Shown here: one piece after another, positions 17,968 through 27,346 of the stretch
Layout of the letters: every line of letters starts with the position of its first letter
How positions within the stretch are numbered: position 1 is the stretch's first letter
Assembly (NCBI GenBank): GCA_963803295.1
Contig: CAWDMC010000011.1
Location: 434,001-498,000 of the forward strand
Direction of reading: 5' to 3'
Length of the DNA: 64,000 nucleotides
From: CAWDMC01 sp963803295
GTDB taxonomy: Bacteria > Acidobacteriota > Terriglobia > UBA7540
The notes under the pieces: generated by a model
What the model saw: the letters and a program-made list of their open reading frames with translations, nothing else
What the model was told of the DNA's origin: nothing
The model's database searches: none
Position numbers and translations under genes: made by a program

Positions 17968-19077
17968 AACACAGCGTCATAAGTAATTGCGCATGGTTAA
18001 AAATTGTGATCTCATGAATGCATGAGACCCCTTCAGGTTGCCGATGCTGCGACGATCGTTCTCGGACTGCAAGACGAGATTCGGCGTTCGGAAGAATCGC
18101 GTTATGATCATCGCTTGCATGGAGTGCTGCTGGTGGCCCAGGGCATGACCTGTCCGGAGGTCAGCCGCTTGCTGGGGGATGCACCTCGATCGGTCGAATA
18201 TTGGGTTCGGCGCTTTGAGCAGAAAGGTCTGGCGGGGCTGGTCGAAGGCCAGCGCTCGGGGCGTCCCCAACGGCTGAGCGAGGCACAGCTGCAGGAAGTG
18301 GACCAGGCGTTGCGCCGCACCCCGCGCGACCTCGGCTTGAGCGGCACGATCTGGGATGGGAAAAGCCTAAGTGCCTGGATCGAACAGCATTTCCACCTCC
18401 GCTTGCGAGTGCGTCAATGTCAGCGTCTGTTTCGGCAACGGGGTTTTCGGTTGCGCAAGCCTCGCCCCCTGATGGCCCATGCCGATGCGGAAGAGCAGAA
18501 GACGCATAAAAAAACTCCAGGCGCTAAGCCTCGATCCCACCGTTGATCTCTGGGCTATGGATGAAGTGCATTTTCAACAACACGGCTCGCGTTGCCGGAT
18601 GTGGGTTCCGCCGGAAACCAAGGATCCCGTTCTGCTGCTTCATCCCACCCGGAAGAGCATGGGTTATTTCGGGGCCATCCGCTTGCGTGATGGCCGCCTT
18701 TTCTTCCGGCAAGAGAGGGGCAAGTTTAACGCTGTCACTTGTTGGCAATTCTTGAAAGACTTGCGGGCAGCCAGCACGCGCACGGCACGACGGGTGGTGG
18801 TGATTGCGGACAATGCGAAATATCATCACGCTCAACTCCACCGGGAATGGAGGGAGCAAAGCGTGGAGCGTTTCGCTCTGAACTTCTTGCCCCCTTACAG
18901 TCCCGAGTTGAATCCGATTGAGCGTGTGTGGAAGCTCACGCGTCGACGATGCCTGCATAATCGCTATTTCCCTAGATTGGACGAAGTCACTGTCGCCGTT
19001 GAGAACGAATTCACCAATTGGGCAAAACCCAACAACACACTGCGCCGACTATGCGCAATTACTTAAGACGCTGTGTT
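17968..19077 (+). mobile_element. IS630-family insertion sequence inside kinase gene
   Basis: An element of 1110 bp with near-perfect 27-base inverted ends: AACACAGCGTC[A/T]TAAG, continuing TAATTGCGCAT, at 17968-17994 and complementary at 19051-19077. Both sides are flanked by TA (17966-17967 and 19078-19079), the target duplication expected for IS630. The ends differ by one base, which suggests a recent insertion. It carries two overlapping transposase frames. Confidence 0.93.
18022..19066 (+). CDS. IS630 transposase in two overlapping frames
   Basis: Frame A (18022-18546, 174 aa) has paired helix-turn-helix regions (CPEVSRLLGDAPRSVEYWVRRF, then GRPQRLSEAQLQEV). Frame B (from 18479 to 19066) carries the DDE catalytic core: LWAMDEVHFQQHG with the first Asp, VVVIADNAKYHHA with the second, and LPPYSPELNPIERVWK with the Glu. 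The frames meet at seven A residues (18508-18514). Reading one A fewer joins A to B, as transcriptional or ribosomal slippage would. All catalytic residues are present, so the element may be active if slippage occurs. Confidence 0.85.
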
Positions 19078-20506
19078 TAACACGCGCAGAGGCCCTCATC
19101 CAGGAAGGACTGCGCGAACTTCCGGTCGGATCGCAATACGACGTGGATCGAATTTTCTGTCTTCGGCGCGGCAGCGAGGTTGCCCAGGAACGCGGCGATC
19201 CGCAACAAGGGATCGCTCGAATGGAGGCGGTACGGGGAATATTGAAACAATCCCCTTTTGACTCCGACATGCTGGAGTTGCACGCGTCGATAGAGTTGGC
19301 GGAGGCCTACCGCGTGGCAGGGCAGAATCAACGGGCCAGCGCCACCTTCGAACGGGCCGCCGCGTTGCTGGCGCCCCTGGGGCGCAACGACACGCAAACC
19401 GCCGTAGTGATATTCAATGACTGGGCGCTGGCTCTGGACAAACTCGGACAGCCGTTGGAGGCGGAGAGGCTCTTTCGCCGTGCAATTGACATCAGTCGCG
19501 CCGGACAGACAGAAGAGACCGTTTCCCCGATACTTCTTAACAACTATGCTAAAACACTGGATCAGCTGGGTCGTTTCGAAAAAGCGGCCAATTACGCCGG
19601 ACGGGCATACGCCAAAGCACAGCGAACCGACGATCAGATGGTGCTCTATCAATCGTCGTACGGGCGGGCGTTGATCTATATCGAGCAGCATGATTTCAAC
19701 CATGCGGCCACCATGCTTGCGGAAGTGGAACCGAGGTTGCGGAAAAGCCTCCCGCCCGACAATTATTGGTTCGGGGCACTGGCCTCTGCGCAAGCACTGG
19801 TGGCGTCCGGGAGGGGCGATTTCCAAACCGCTTTACCGCTTGCAGATCAGGCAGTGGCCATCGTGGAAGCCGCGAGCAAAGCCGGTCGGGCGGGCAGCGA
19901 CTTCCTGCCCATCGCGCTCGTCCGCCGCTCTACGGTAGAGCTCGAGGCCGGGCGGCCTGGTCAAGCAGGCGACGACGCACTGCGGGCCCTGGGGCTATTT
20001 CAGGCTGCCGGCCCAGCTGGGACGTTCTCGAGCAATATAGGCCGCGCATATTTGAACCTGGGGAGCGCCCTACAGGCGCAGGGCAAGCCCGATGCAGCTC
20101 GCGCGGCATTTCGCTCAGCGTCAGAGAATTTGCAGAATACCGTGGCGGATCATCCTGACACCCGACGCGCCCGACAGCTAGCAGAGTTAGAAACGCAATC
20201 TCAGTAGCCTGCCAACCGTCCCAAGTTGTTCCTCCCGGGACCAGCGCCTTTTCACGGCGCACTCGAACCGGTGCTACCTCAGTGACAAGCAGTCTGGCAA
20301 AAAGTTGACGTGTATGTTGCAACCAGCGGACATCTTCACGACATAACAGCACAGCGACTCGACTATGCTTCTGAGGCGTGACGCTGAGGAACAGTTCTTC
20401 CACAAGTTGTCGTCTTTTCCCTTCAGATTCCGATTATCCGAACAGAGCCCAATAGGCTCGGGCCTTGTTTGGGCTTTCCTTGGGCGTGGTTTGGAGGCTA
20501 ACTGTT

Positions 20507-22017
20507 ATGTCATCTCTCGTCGCACATAAGTTAGGGCCACTGGACATTGCCTCAGAGCCGGTTTCGTTGGCACGCTTTCCCGAAGAATCGCTGCTTCTGG
20601 GAAGCGGTAAAGCCTTTGCGCGGAATGGACTGGATTTCTTCGAGCGCTGTGAACGGATCGCCGGAATCGTGCAAACGCGTTTCCTGTGGAAACCGGTCTA
20701 TATCATCACCGATCCTGCGGCGATCGCCGACGTGCTGGTTAACTATCCGAAGAGCTTCGTTAAGCCCTATGTACTCCAGCGTTTGAGGGTATTGTTTGGC
20801 AGTGGACTGCTCACCTCGGACGAAGAGGTGTGCGCACCGCCGCCGTCTGGTGCAGCCGGCGTTTGGCTCTGACCGCCTCCGCGGGTTTGTCGATCTTGTT
20901 CGCAACAATGCTGAAGCGATGACCTCTTCATGGCTCATTGGAGATCTACGCGATCTCTACCCGGACCTCATCGACCTGTGCATGAAAAACATCACCCAGA
21001 CGATGTTCGGGGTGTACGATGAGGAACTGGGCGGCATCGTGCGGGCTCTGGCCGCGACGTGCCATGAGCTGGTACACTCGGTCTTCGACGTGATCAGACC
21101 GTGGCCTTTCCGCTTTCCGAACCGCTTAAAGCGGCAGGTCGAGAAAGAGCTTAGTGATCTGGATCGATATCTCGGCCGCCTGATCGACGAACGCAGTAAG
21201 GAGCCGCCGCGCGACGATTTCCTGGGCCTGCTGCTCTCGGGCTACAAAGGACATCACGCGCCGCTGAGCCGGCGGGCAGTGCTGGATGAGTCAGCCACTC
21301 TGCTGCTTGCCGGCCACGAAACGACAGCCTCCGCGCTGGTCTGGAGTTTGTATCTGTTAGCGCAACATCCTCAGCATGCGGACGCGTTGGCGGCTGATCT
21401 CGCCGCGCACCTGAGCGGCGAAGCGCCATCGTATGGCGATCTCGATAGCCTGGAATTGCTGCGTGCAACGCTCGATGAGACGCTGCGTCTCTATCCTGCC
21501 ACCCATCGGATTGCGCGTACCGTGAAGACCCCGGTGGTGATTGGGGGCCATTTACTGTCGACAGGGGCGGATGTAGTGATGCCACAGTGGGCTGTGCACC
21601 GGTCGGCGCGTTGGTATCAGGAACCCGAAGCTTTCAAGCCCGGACGCTGGACGCCCGCCTTTCGCAAATCACTGCCGAGGTTCGCCTACTTTCCGTTCAG
21701 CGGCGGTGCCAGGACCTGCGTCGGGCAGCCAGCTCGCTTGGTGCGAAAGTGCGGTGATCCTCGGGTTGCTGGCGCAGCGCTTCCGGCTTACCCTAGTCGA
21801 TTCAGCGCCATTCGTGCCGTACGAAGGATTGACGTTGCTTCCGGCTGCCGGCAGGCTGCAAGTCAGAATCGAGGGCAGAATCGCAACCCCTGCAGCTCGG
21901 AGCTCCATAACCAAGAGTGCGACCTTTTCGGATTGCATGATGAGATTTGGTAATGGCCCCTTCCCTGGGGCCAGGCACTACGGATCTCGATGCGTGTGGT
22001 CGCAAAGGGGAGATTGA
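20507..22017 (+). pseudogene. cytochrome P450, two frameshifts
   Basis: A bacterial P450 monooxygenase read in three frames. The first (20507 to about 20830) has a good ribosome site (GGAGG, 20492-20496) and ends DEEV. The second (about 20830-21733) has RRRLVQPAFG, the I-helix LLLAGHETTAS, DETLRLYP (ExxR) and the haem loop FPFSGGARTCVGQ. The third continues QLAWCESAVILGLLAQRFRL, which normally follows the haem Cys. Each break is cured by removing one base (near 20831 and 21733). All catalytic motifs survive, so either the breaks are recent or they are sequence errors. A second, intact P450 lies at 37948-39327. Confidence 0.85.
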
Positions 22018-22020
22018 TCT

Positions 22021-22785
22021 CTACTCGACGGTTGAAGTCTCGGCCGCTTCCTGGACGGCACGATCGAGAGCCCCTACGAGTTCTCTGACCTCCGGTGCCG
22101 GATCGGAAATGCTGGGCGAGGAAGGAACGGGGCGACTCGCTTTGGACGCGGATTTCCGCTTGGCTTGCTGAAAGTAGTGCATCGCTGCACCAAGGCGGCT
22201 GCTTACGCCGAGCTTCTTATAAATCGTGTAGAGGTGGGTTTTGACGGTGTTTTCGGAAATGAACAGACGTCCGGCAATTTCTTTGTTGTGACAGCCGTTT
22301 GCAACCAGAGCGAGGATCTCCCACTCTCGCTGGGTGAGATGGCTGGCCGGAGCTTGCTGGCTGCCATCCTCTTGCGCGAACTTGCCGATGATCTGGGCTG
22401 CAACCTGGTGACTGACCCAGACTTCTCCTCGCTGCCCTATGGCTCGCAAAGCTCTTTCGAAAGCATGGAGCTCGGAGCTTTTGGAGAAGCAGCCGCGGAC
22501 ACCAACTTTGATCGCTTGCACTTGAAAATCTTCCTCGTCGCTGTTGGTGAGTAGCAGCACCTTCGCATCAGGCAGTAGTTGGCGAAGTTGCGCCGCGGTA
22601 TCCAGATCTCCCTGGGGATCGAGGACATCTATCATGACCAGCTCAGCATTAGCTCGGCGCAGTCCCTCGGAGTTCTCGATGGCGCGGTCGAAATCTGCCA
22701 CCACTCGGACATCACGTACCTGCGCAAGCAGAGCACAAAACGCCCTTCTCATCAGAACCTGAGAACTGATCACGGCGACGTTCAT
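22021..22785 (-). CDS. LuxR/NarL-type response regulator
   Basis: DNA-binding response regulator of 254 residues, started at MNVAVISS (22785), where GGGAGG lies upstream; a longer frame adds ten residues. The N-terminal receiver-like domain has the phospho-acceptor region ELVMIDVLDPQGD and TNSDEEDF. The C-terminal helix-turn-helix (LTQREWEILALVANGCHNKEIAGRL, then ISENTVKTHLYTIYKKLGV) is typical of the family. The acceptor Asp is present, but the usual two N-terminal acidic residues are weak (VAVISSQ), so phosphorylation is uncertain. No histidine kinase is directly coupled. It lies 145 bases downstream of the NtrC-type regulator. Confidence 0.85.
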   Translation of the reverse strand: MNVAVISSQVLMRRAFCALLAQVRDVRVVADFDRAIENSEGLRRANAELVMIDVLDPQGDLDTAAQLRQLLPDAKVLLLTNSDEEDFQVQAIKVGVRGCFSKSSELHAFERALRAIGQRGEVWVSHQVAAQIIGKFAQEDGSQQAPASHLTQREWEILALVANGCHNKEIAGRLFISENTVKTHLYTIYKKLGVSSRLGAAMHYFQQAKRKSASKASRPVPSSPSISDPAPEVRELVGALDRAVQEAAETSTVE

Positions 22786-22929
22786 GATTCGGGTAGCCTC
22801 CCTAGTCCGTACCAATTGATATCGGATGAAAGGACCTGAAGGATGAAGCCTTCCTTAGTGATCGACTGGCACCGAGGCGGACTGGCCTGACGGAGGCTTG
22901 CGGGCGGCGCAAGGAGGAAGATAACCGTT

Positions 22930-24375
22930 TCAGACGATAGGCTTTTCTCGAGGTTTGGTGAGGCTAAGATTTGCCTTGCTGGAGTTGGGCGCCGATCCGA
23001 GGCCGTGCTGGCGCATTTTGTAAAGCAGAGCCTTATAGCTGATGTTGAGGAGGCGAGCGGCTTCTTTGCGGCTCCAATTTGTCGTCTCCAGGGCCCGGGC
23101 GATGGCCTCCATTTCGGCTTCATCTTTTAAGCTACGTACCAGAGATTTCAGATCCGGGGGCTTATCGCTTGCCTTGACGCTGACGTCCATCGTCGAGCCA
23201 GTGATTGACGGTGTGATCTCGCCGAACACCATTGATTCGTCGCCAAGTATGAGATAGCGCTTGACAAAGTTCTCCAGTTCGCGCAGGTTGCCGGGCCAAC
23301 GATGCCGCAGGCAAGCTTCCAGCAAGGCCGGAGAAAACGAAAGAGGGGTGCGCGCGTAGCGTCCAGCAAAACGGGACATAAAATGTTTCAACAAGAGCGG
23401 GATCTCTTCCGTGCGCTCGCGTAAAGGAGGGAGGTTAATTGTGAAGGCATTCAAGCGGTAGTAAAGGTCCTCGCGAAAGCGCTTCTCGGCCAGTGCCCGG
23501 CGAATGTCGACATTGGTGGCGGCGAGAATCCGTACATCCACTGTGATCGTAGTTCGGCTGCCTAAGCGCGAGAACTGCTGGTCCTGGAGCACCTGCAGGA
23601 GCTTAGCCTGCAAGCCTGGTGGCATTTCTGCGATCTCGTCGAGCAGAATGGTTCCCTTATCGCATTGCTCGAACTTCCCTGGTTTGGTCCGCACGGCCCC
23701 CGTGAAGGCGCCCGCTTCGTAACCGAAAAGCTCGCTTTCGAGCAGGTCCGGTGGTAGGGCCGCGCAATTCACTTTAAGGAAAGTGCGGTGCGCTCGCGGA
23801 GATAATTTGTGAATGAGGCGCGCCACAACCTCCTTTCCCGTTCCGCTCTCCCCCAAGATCAGCATGGGGACGTCGACGTTTGCCACCTGGGCCACATGGT
23901 TTCGTATGCTACGCATGGCTGGGCTGGAGGCCACGAAGTACACGTCGTCGCTGAGCTCTTCGATCTGGCCTGTGGGTTCGCCGGGCAATAGGGAGGGGAG
24001 CGGGGAAGCGACGCTCAGAAAGTGGCTGATGACAGAATCGAGCTCGGCCTTGTGGAAAGGCTTTGTCAGATAATCGCACGCTCCCAGTCGGATAGCCTGC
24101 ACGATCTTGCGGGGTTCGCTCACACAGGAAAGCATTACCACTTTGAGTTCGGGCCTGAGCCTCCGCAGCTTCTCGAGCGTTTGAAGACCATCTATTTCTG
24201 GCATTAGTAGGTCCAGTAAAATGAGGTCGGGCACGGGATCATGTTGAATGCGTTCAACGGCTGCCTGTCCGCTGGCGGCAGTTTCCACTTCATACGAGTC
24301 GACCTCCAGCAGGGTCCGCAAGTAACGGAGCATACTGGGCTCGTCATCTACTACCAGGATGCTCGCTTGTGGCAT
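22930..24375 (-). CDS. sigma-54-dependent response regulator (NtrC family)
   Basis: A 481-residue regulator with the complete three-domain layout. The receiver has ILVVDDEPSM at residues 5-14, phospho-Asp in LILLDLLMPE (about 55) and Lys in YLTKPF. The AAA+ domain has Walker A GESGTGKE, the sigma-54 contact loop GAFTGA and Walker B ILLDEIAEM. The Fis-type helix-turn-helix at the end is NWSRKEAARLLNISYKALLYKM. The start is MPQASILV at 24375, with AAAGGA upstream; the longer frame runs over the kinase gene. The histidine kinase gene ends 37 bases upstream, so they form a two-component pair. A likely target is the PilZ gene and export locus on the other side. Confidence 0.93.
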   Translation of the reverse strand: MPQASILVVDDEPSMLRYLRTLLEVDSYEVETAASGQAAVERIQHDPVPDLILLDLLMPEIDGLQTLEKLRRLRPELKVVMLSCVSEPRKIVQAIRLGACDYLTKPFHKAELDSVISHFLSVASPLPSLLPGEPTGQIEELSDDVYFVASSPAMRSIRNHVAQVANVDVPMLILGESGTGKEVVARLIHKLSPRAHRTFLKVNCAALPPDLLESELFGYEAGAFTGAVRTKPGKFEQCDKGTILLDEIAEMPPGLQAKLLQVLQDQQFSRLGSRTTITVDVRILAATNVDIRRALAEKRFREDLYYRLNAFTINLPPLRERTEEIPLLLKHFMSRFAGRYARTPLSFSPALLEACLRHRWPGNLRELENFVKRYLILGDESMVFGEITPSITGSTMDVSVKASDKPPDLKSLVRSLKDEAEMEAIARALETTNWSRKEAARLLNISYKALLYKMRQHGLGSAPNSSKANLSLTKPREKPIV

Positions 24376-24412
24376 TCCTTTGGATCCTCCATCAAGCCTT
24401 ATCGGCACGCTT

Positions 24413-25342
24413 CTAGCGAGGGTTAAAAGGTAAGAGAAAACAGAACTTGCTACCGGAGCCCAGAGCGCTTTCGACCCAGATCTTTCCCCCATGGGCATGG
24501 ACCAGCCGGCGAGCTATAGCTAGACCGAGTCCGGTTCCCTCAGAACGGTCTTGAGGCGGCTTGAAAAAATCGTCAAAGATCTCCTGTTGGTACTCTGCAG
24601 CGATCCCCGGACCCGTGTCCGAGACGGTGACTCGCGCCGAGTTGATGGTGGGCAGACTACTTAGTCGGCGTTCCTGCCGGACCGTAGGATCCTGATAGGT
24701 GCGTCGATCCCAAGCGTACGGGCCAGCGGTCATCCACACGGTCCCGCTGGCCGGGGTGAATTTCAGCGAATTCTCGAGCAGGTTCGAGATAACGTGCTGC
24801 ACCTTGTGGTAATCGAAGTCAAATGGTTTCAGGCGCTCATCGCAGGGAAAATAAAAGGCGAGGCCCTTTTCTCGGAAGCGATTGGCCCAAAACCCGTACA
24901 CTTCGCGCAGGCACCCGTTCATATCGGCGTGGTCAAAATTCATCGCCAACTTGCCCGTTTCCAGCGCGCCGTAGGTCAGAAAATCCTGAATAAAGTGCTG
25001 CAACCTACAACAGCTAACCTGCGATTCCTCCAGGATTTGGCGTTGGCGCTCGTTCAGAGAGCCCAGCTTATCACTGAGCAGCAGGTCGATGTAACCCGCA
25101 ATGATGGATAAAGGTGTCTTGAGCTCGTGGGCAGCTCCTGCCAGCGCCCCGGAGCGCCTTCGGCTCTCGTCCTGGAGACGAGCGTAGGCTGCAAGCAGAT
25201 CCTCGCTTGGCACTGGGGCCAATCCCACTCTGGACTCGGGGTGCCCCGTACCCGCGCTCAGGTGAACTTCGGTAGACGAGGGTTCTGTCGAAGCCGTCTC
25301 CGCCTTCTGACTATTGCCGTGCTGCGGGATTCGCGAGCTCAT
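24413..25342 (-). CDS. sensor histidine kinase
   Basis: A soluble kinase of 309 residues with no membrane segments. The phosphorylated His is in the H box AAHELKTPLSIIAGY (about 90-104). The ATP-binding domain has NLLENSLKFTP (N box), DTGPGIA (G1), FFKPPQDRSEGTGLGLAIA (F and G2 boxes). The first 65 residues are Ser/Thr/Glu-rich and have no known sensor, so the signal is unknown. It is followed directly by its NtrC-type partner on the same strand and is divergent from the PilZ gene. Confidence 0.92.
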   Translation of the reverse strand: MSSRIPQHGNSQKAETASTEPSSTEVHLSAGTGHPESRVGLAPVPSEDLLAAYARLQDESRRRSGALAGAAHELKTPLSIIAGYIDLLLSDKLGSLNERQRQILEESQVSCCRLQHFIQDFLTYGALETGKLAMNFDHADMNGCLREVYGFWANRFREKGLAFYFPCDERLKPFDFDYHKVQHVISNLLENSLKFTPASGTVWMTAGPYAWDRRTYQDPTVRQERRLSSLPTINSARVTVSDTGPGIAAEYQQEIFDDFFKPPQDRSEGTGLGLAIARRLVHAHGGKIWVESALGSGSKFCFLLPFNPR

Positions 25343-25557
25343 GGAGTTCTCGGTAGTGTATTCCCAATTGGGCTCGACTACCGGCGGAACTTAAAGCCTG
25401 CCTTCGAAGGAACCACCAGGCAGCGAGGCTGTAAGAACATTTCCATAGTGTGCATAAATCTTCACCCAGTGTCAAGTGCCCGTAAGTAATAGGATCAATA
25501 GACTTATTCGCGACCTATTGCCCGAAGGAGCCCAGGTCTTTTTTTTAATTCCCGAAT

Positions 25558-25573
25558 TGGCAATTGGCTTGCC
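25558..25573 (+). promoter_or_regulatory. candidate sigma-54 promoter (-24/-12)
   Basis: TGGCAATTGGCTTGCC matches the consensus TGGCAC-N5-TTGCW. The invariant GG (25559-25560) and GC (25571-25572) have the required spacing of 12. The predicted start of transcription is near 25584, only about nine bases before the PilZ start codon. Two sigma-54 activators are encoded within 2 kb, which makes use of this site plausible. The short leader is a point against it. Confidence 0.45.
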
Positions 25574-25592
25574 TAAGTTTAAGAGTGTGAGG

Positions 25593-25943
25593 ATGACAGG
25601 GATCAAGACGAGAATTCCCAAAACTAAACCAGCAGCGGAACGGCGACGGTGGCAACGTCTCGGCATCTCTATTCCCGTCTTCGTTCGTGGCGTTGACCAT
25701 CAGGGCAGAGAATTCATGGAATTCACGACGGCGCTCAACATCAGTGCGGGTGGAGCTCTGCTTGTAATTCGCCGCTTTCTCTCTCCCTCCCAGGATGTGT
25801 CACTGGAGATCCCATCTATTCCCCTCCCGCAAATTGCGAGGCCCGAAGCTTCCGCCAAATCGATCCATGCTCGCTTGACGCGCGTCACGCACTCGGACGT
25901 TTGCGATTTTTGGGGACTCAAGTTCACTCGACCGATCACCTAG
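25593..25943 (+). CDS. PilZ-domain protein
   Basis: A 116-residue single PilZ domain, a cyclic-di-GMP receptor module. The RxxxR element is in ERRRWQRLGISIPVFVRG and the DxSxxG element appears as ALNISAGGALLVI, with Asp replaced by Asn, which could weaken ligand binding. The start is taken at 25593 (MTGIKTRI); the longer frame from 25476 would read through the sigma-54 promoter. Its place beside exopolysaccharide export genes suggests second-messenger control of export. Confidence 0.8.
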   Translation: MTGIKTRIPKTKPAAERRRWQRLGISIPVFVRGVDHQGREFMEFTTALNISAGGALLVIRRFLSPSQDVSLEIPSIPLPQIARPEASAKSIHARLTRVTHSDVCDFWGLKFTRPIT

Positions 25944-25974
25944 TTCGATGGTGCCCTTATTCGATGGTGCTCTT
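25943..25974. repeat. 16-base tandem direct repeat
   Basis: TCGATGGTGCCCTTAT is followed at once by TCGATGGTGCTCTTAT, differing at one base, just after the PilZ stop codon. It may be a regulator site or a replication slip. Confidence 0.6.
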
Positions 25975-26197
25975 ATCGGGCTTCTCAGAAAACAAATTCC
26001 TCTAATGTGCAAATTGTTTCGTCCTATACTGAACGCAACCGATAGAATAGGCGGGAGTGAACACCTCTTCCCATGTGCCAAAACCTACGCAGCGCATATT
26101 CAGGTTTCTTGGGCTTTGCCCGCAACAGGAATTGAAGCCCGCGACCGGTTTGATGTACTCATAAGTAGCGTGAAAGTCGCAAGGAACGGTTCTTTAA

Positions 26198-27346
26198 GTG
26201 CAAAGAAAGTTATCAACGAGGGGTCAGAAATCCCAGCAGGGTGGACAAATGCAATCTGGTGCGAGTTCAAGATCTGCGATCTCTGGTTCGGCGGGGCCGT
26301 TACCTCCTCGTGCGATAATCTTTGGTCGGAGTGAGGCGATGCAAGCTGTCCGGCAGAGAATCGAGAAGGTGGCGAGTGCCAACGTCCCTGTATTGATTCG
26401 GGGCGAGAGCGGTACGGGGAAAGAAATCCTGGCAAAGCTGGTTCATTGCCTCTCACCTTGGGAAGACGGACCCTTCGTAAAAGTCAACTGCCCGGCTATT
26501 CCGGGTACCCTGCTGGAAAGCGAGCTTTTCGGCTACGAAAAGGGAGCTTTCACCGGAGCCTACGGTACTAAACCCGGTCGTATCGAGCTCGCACATCGTG
26601 GTACATTATTCCTGGACGAGATCGCAGAGCTTGATCCGGGTCTACAGGCTAAACTGTTACAGCTGCTGCAGGATGGTCAGTTCTGCCGGATCGGCGCTCA
26701 GGAGGACACACGTGTTGAGGTTCGGGTGGTCTGCGCTACCAATCGCGAGCTCGAGAAGGAAATCGAGGCCGGGAGTTTCCGGCAGGATTTGTTTTACCGC
26801 ATCAACGTTGTGAGTATACGACTGCCTGCCCTGCGGGAGCGCCGACAGGATATTCCAGAATTGATGGGGTACTTCCTCGAGCATTACAGTGCTAAGTACG
26901 AATGTCCCGCCCGTTCGATCTCCCCCCGTTTGATGCAGTTATTGCAGAATCACGACTGGCCGGGCAACATCCGTGAGCTTGAGAATCTGATCAAACGCTT
27001 CGTAATACTGGGTTCGGAAGATAGCATTAGCGCTGATCTGCTGAGCCGCGAGCACACCCATTTTCGCCCTGAGACGGGAGCGGACGGGTCAGTTTCACTT
27101 AAGGCTGCCACCCGGCAGGCGGTTCGGGATGTAGAACGTAAGATGATACTGAAGGTGCTGCAAGCCAACCATTGGAATCGCAAACAGACGGCTCGCGCCT
27201 TGAGCATCAGTTACCGGGCTTTGCTCTACAAGATAAAGGAAGCGGGGTTGCCCGCAAAAAAGGCTCCCGCACTAAAAACCAAGGGAACAGTTCAGGGCGG
27301 GACACGTCTGGACAGTGAACCGAGAGGGGCGGACGCGGATGAGTAA
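26198..27346 (+). CDS. sigma-54 activator without receiver domain
   Basis: A 382-residue enhancer-binding protein: AAA+ domain with GESGTGKE (Walker A), YEKGAFTGAYG (sigma-54 contact loop), LFLDEIAEL (Walker B), arginine-finger region LPALRERRQDIPEL, and a Fis-like helix-turn-helix NHWNRKQTARALSISYRALL. The N-terminus is only about 35 poorly conserved residues, so there is no receiver, PAS or GAF input. Such proteins are constitutively active or controlled by partners. An alternative start is ATG 26249. It overlaps the export gene by eight bases (ATGAGTAA), so regulator and export gene are co-transcribed, possibly a feedback loop. Confidence 0.88.
   Translation: MQRKLSTRGQKSQQGGQMQSGASSRSAISGSAGPLPPRAIIFGRSEAMQAVRQRIEKVASANVPVLIRGESGTGKEILAKLVHCLSPWEDGPFVKVNCPAIPGTLLESELFGYEKGAFTGAYGTKPGRIELAHRGTLFLDEIAELDPGLQAKLLQLLQDGQFCRIGAQEDTRVEVRVVCATNRELEKEIEAGSFRQDLFYRINVVSIRLPALRERRQDIPELMGYFLEHYSAKYECPARSISPRLMQLLQNHDWPGNIRELENLIKRFVILGSEDSISADLLSREHTHFRPETGADGSVSLKAATRQAVRDVERKMILKVLQANHWNRKQTARALSISYRALLYKIKEAGLPAKKAPALKTKGTVQGGTRLDSEPRGADADE

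Larger units (their letters stand above)
16342..20207 (+). pseudogene. Ser/Thr protein kinase with TPR domain, split by IS630
   Basis: A PknB-type kinase with a C-terminal TPR region, interrupted at 17967 by an IS630 copy. The 5' part (16342-17967, 542 codons) has the glycine loop GQGGMGSVW, the VAIK-like lysine in RRVAVKFLN (about residue 113), HRDLKPSN (about 204), DFGIAKLL (about 224) and one membrane helix near residue 400. The 3' part (19080-20207, 375 codons) holds TPR-like repeats such as FNDWALALDKLGQPLEAERLF and LLNNYAKTLDQLGRFEKAANYA. If the IS and one TA copy are removed, ...GEL joins TRAEAL in frame and gives an intact 917-residue protein. As it stands, translation ends in the IS at about 17982 and yields a kinase without its sensor repeats. 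It is coupled to the ECF sigma factor just upstream. Confidence 0.85.
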
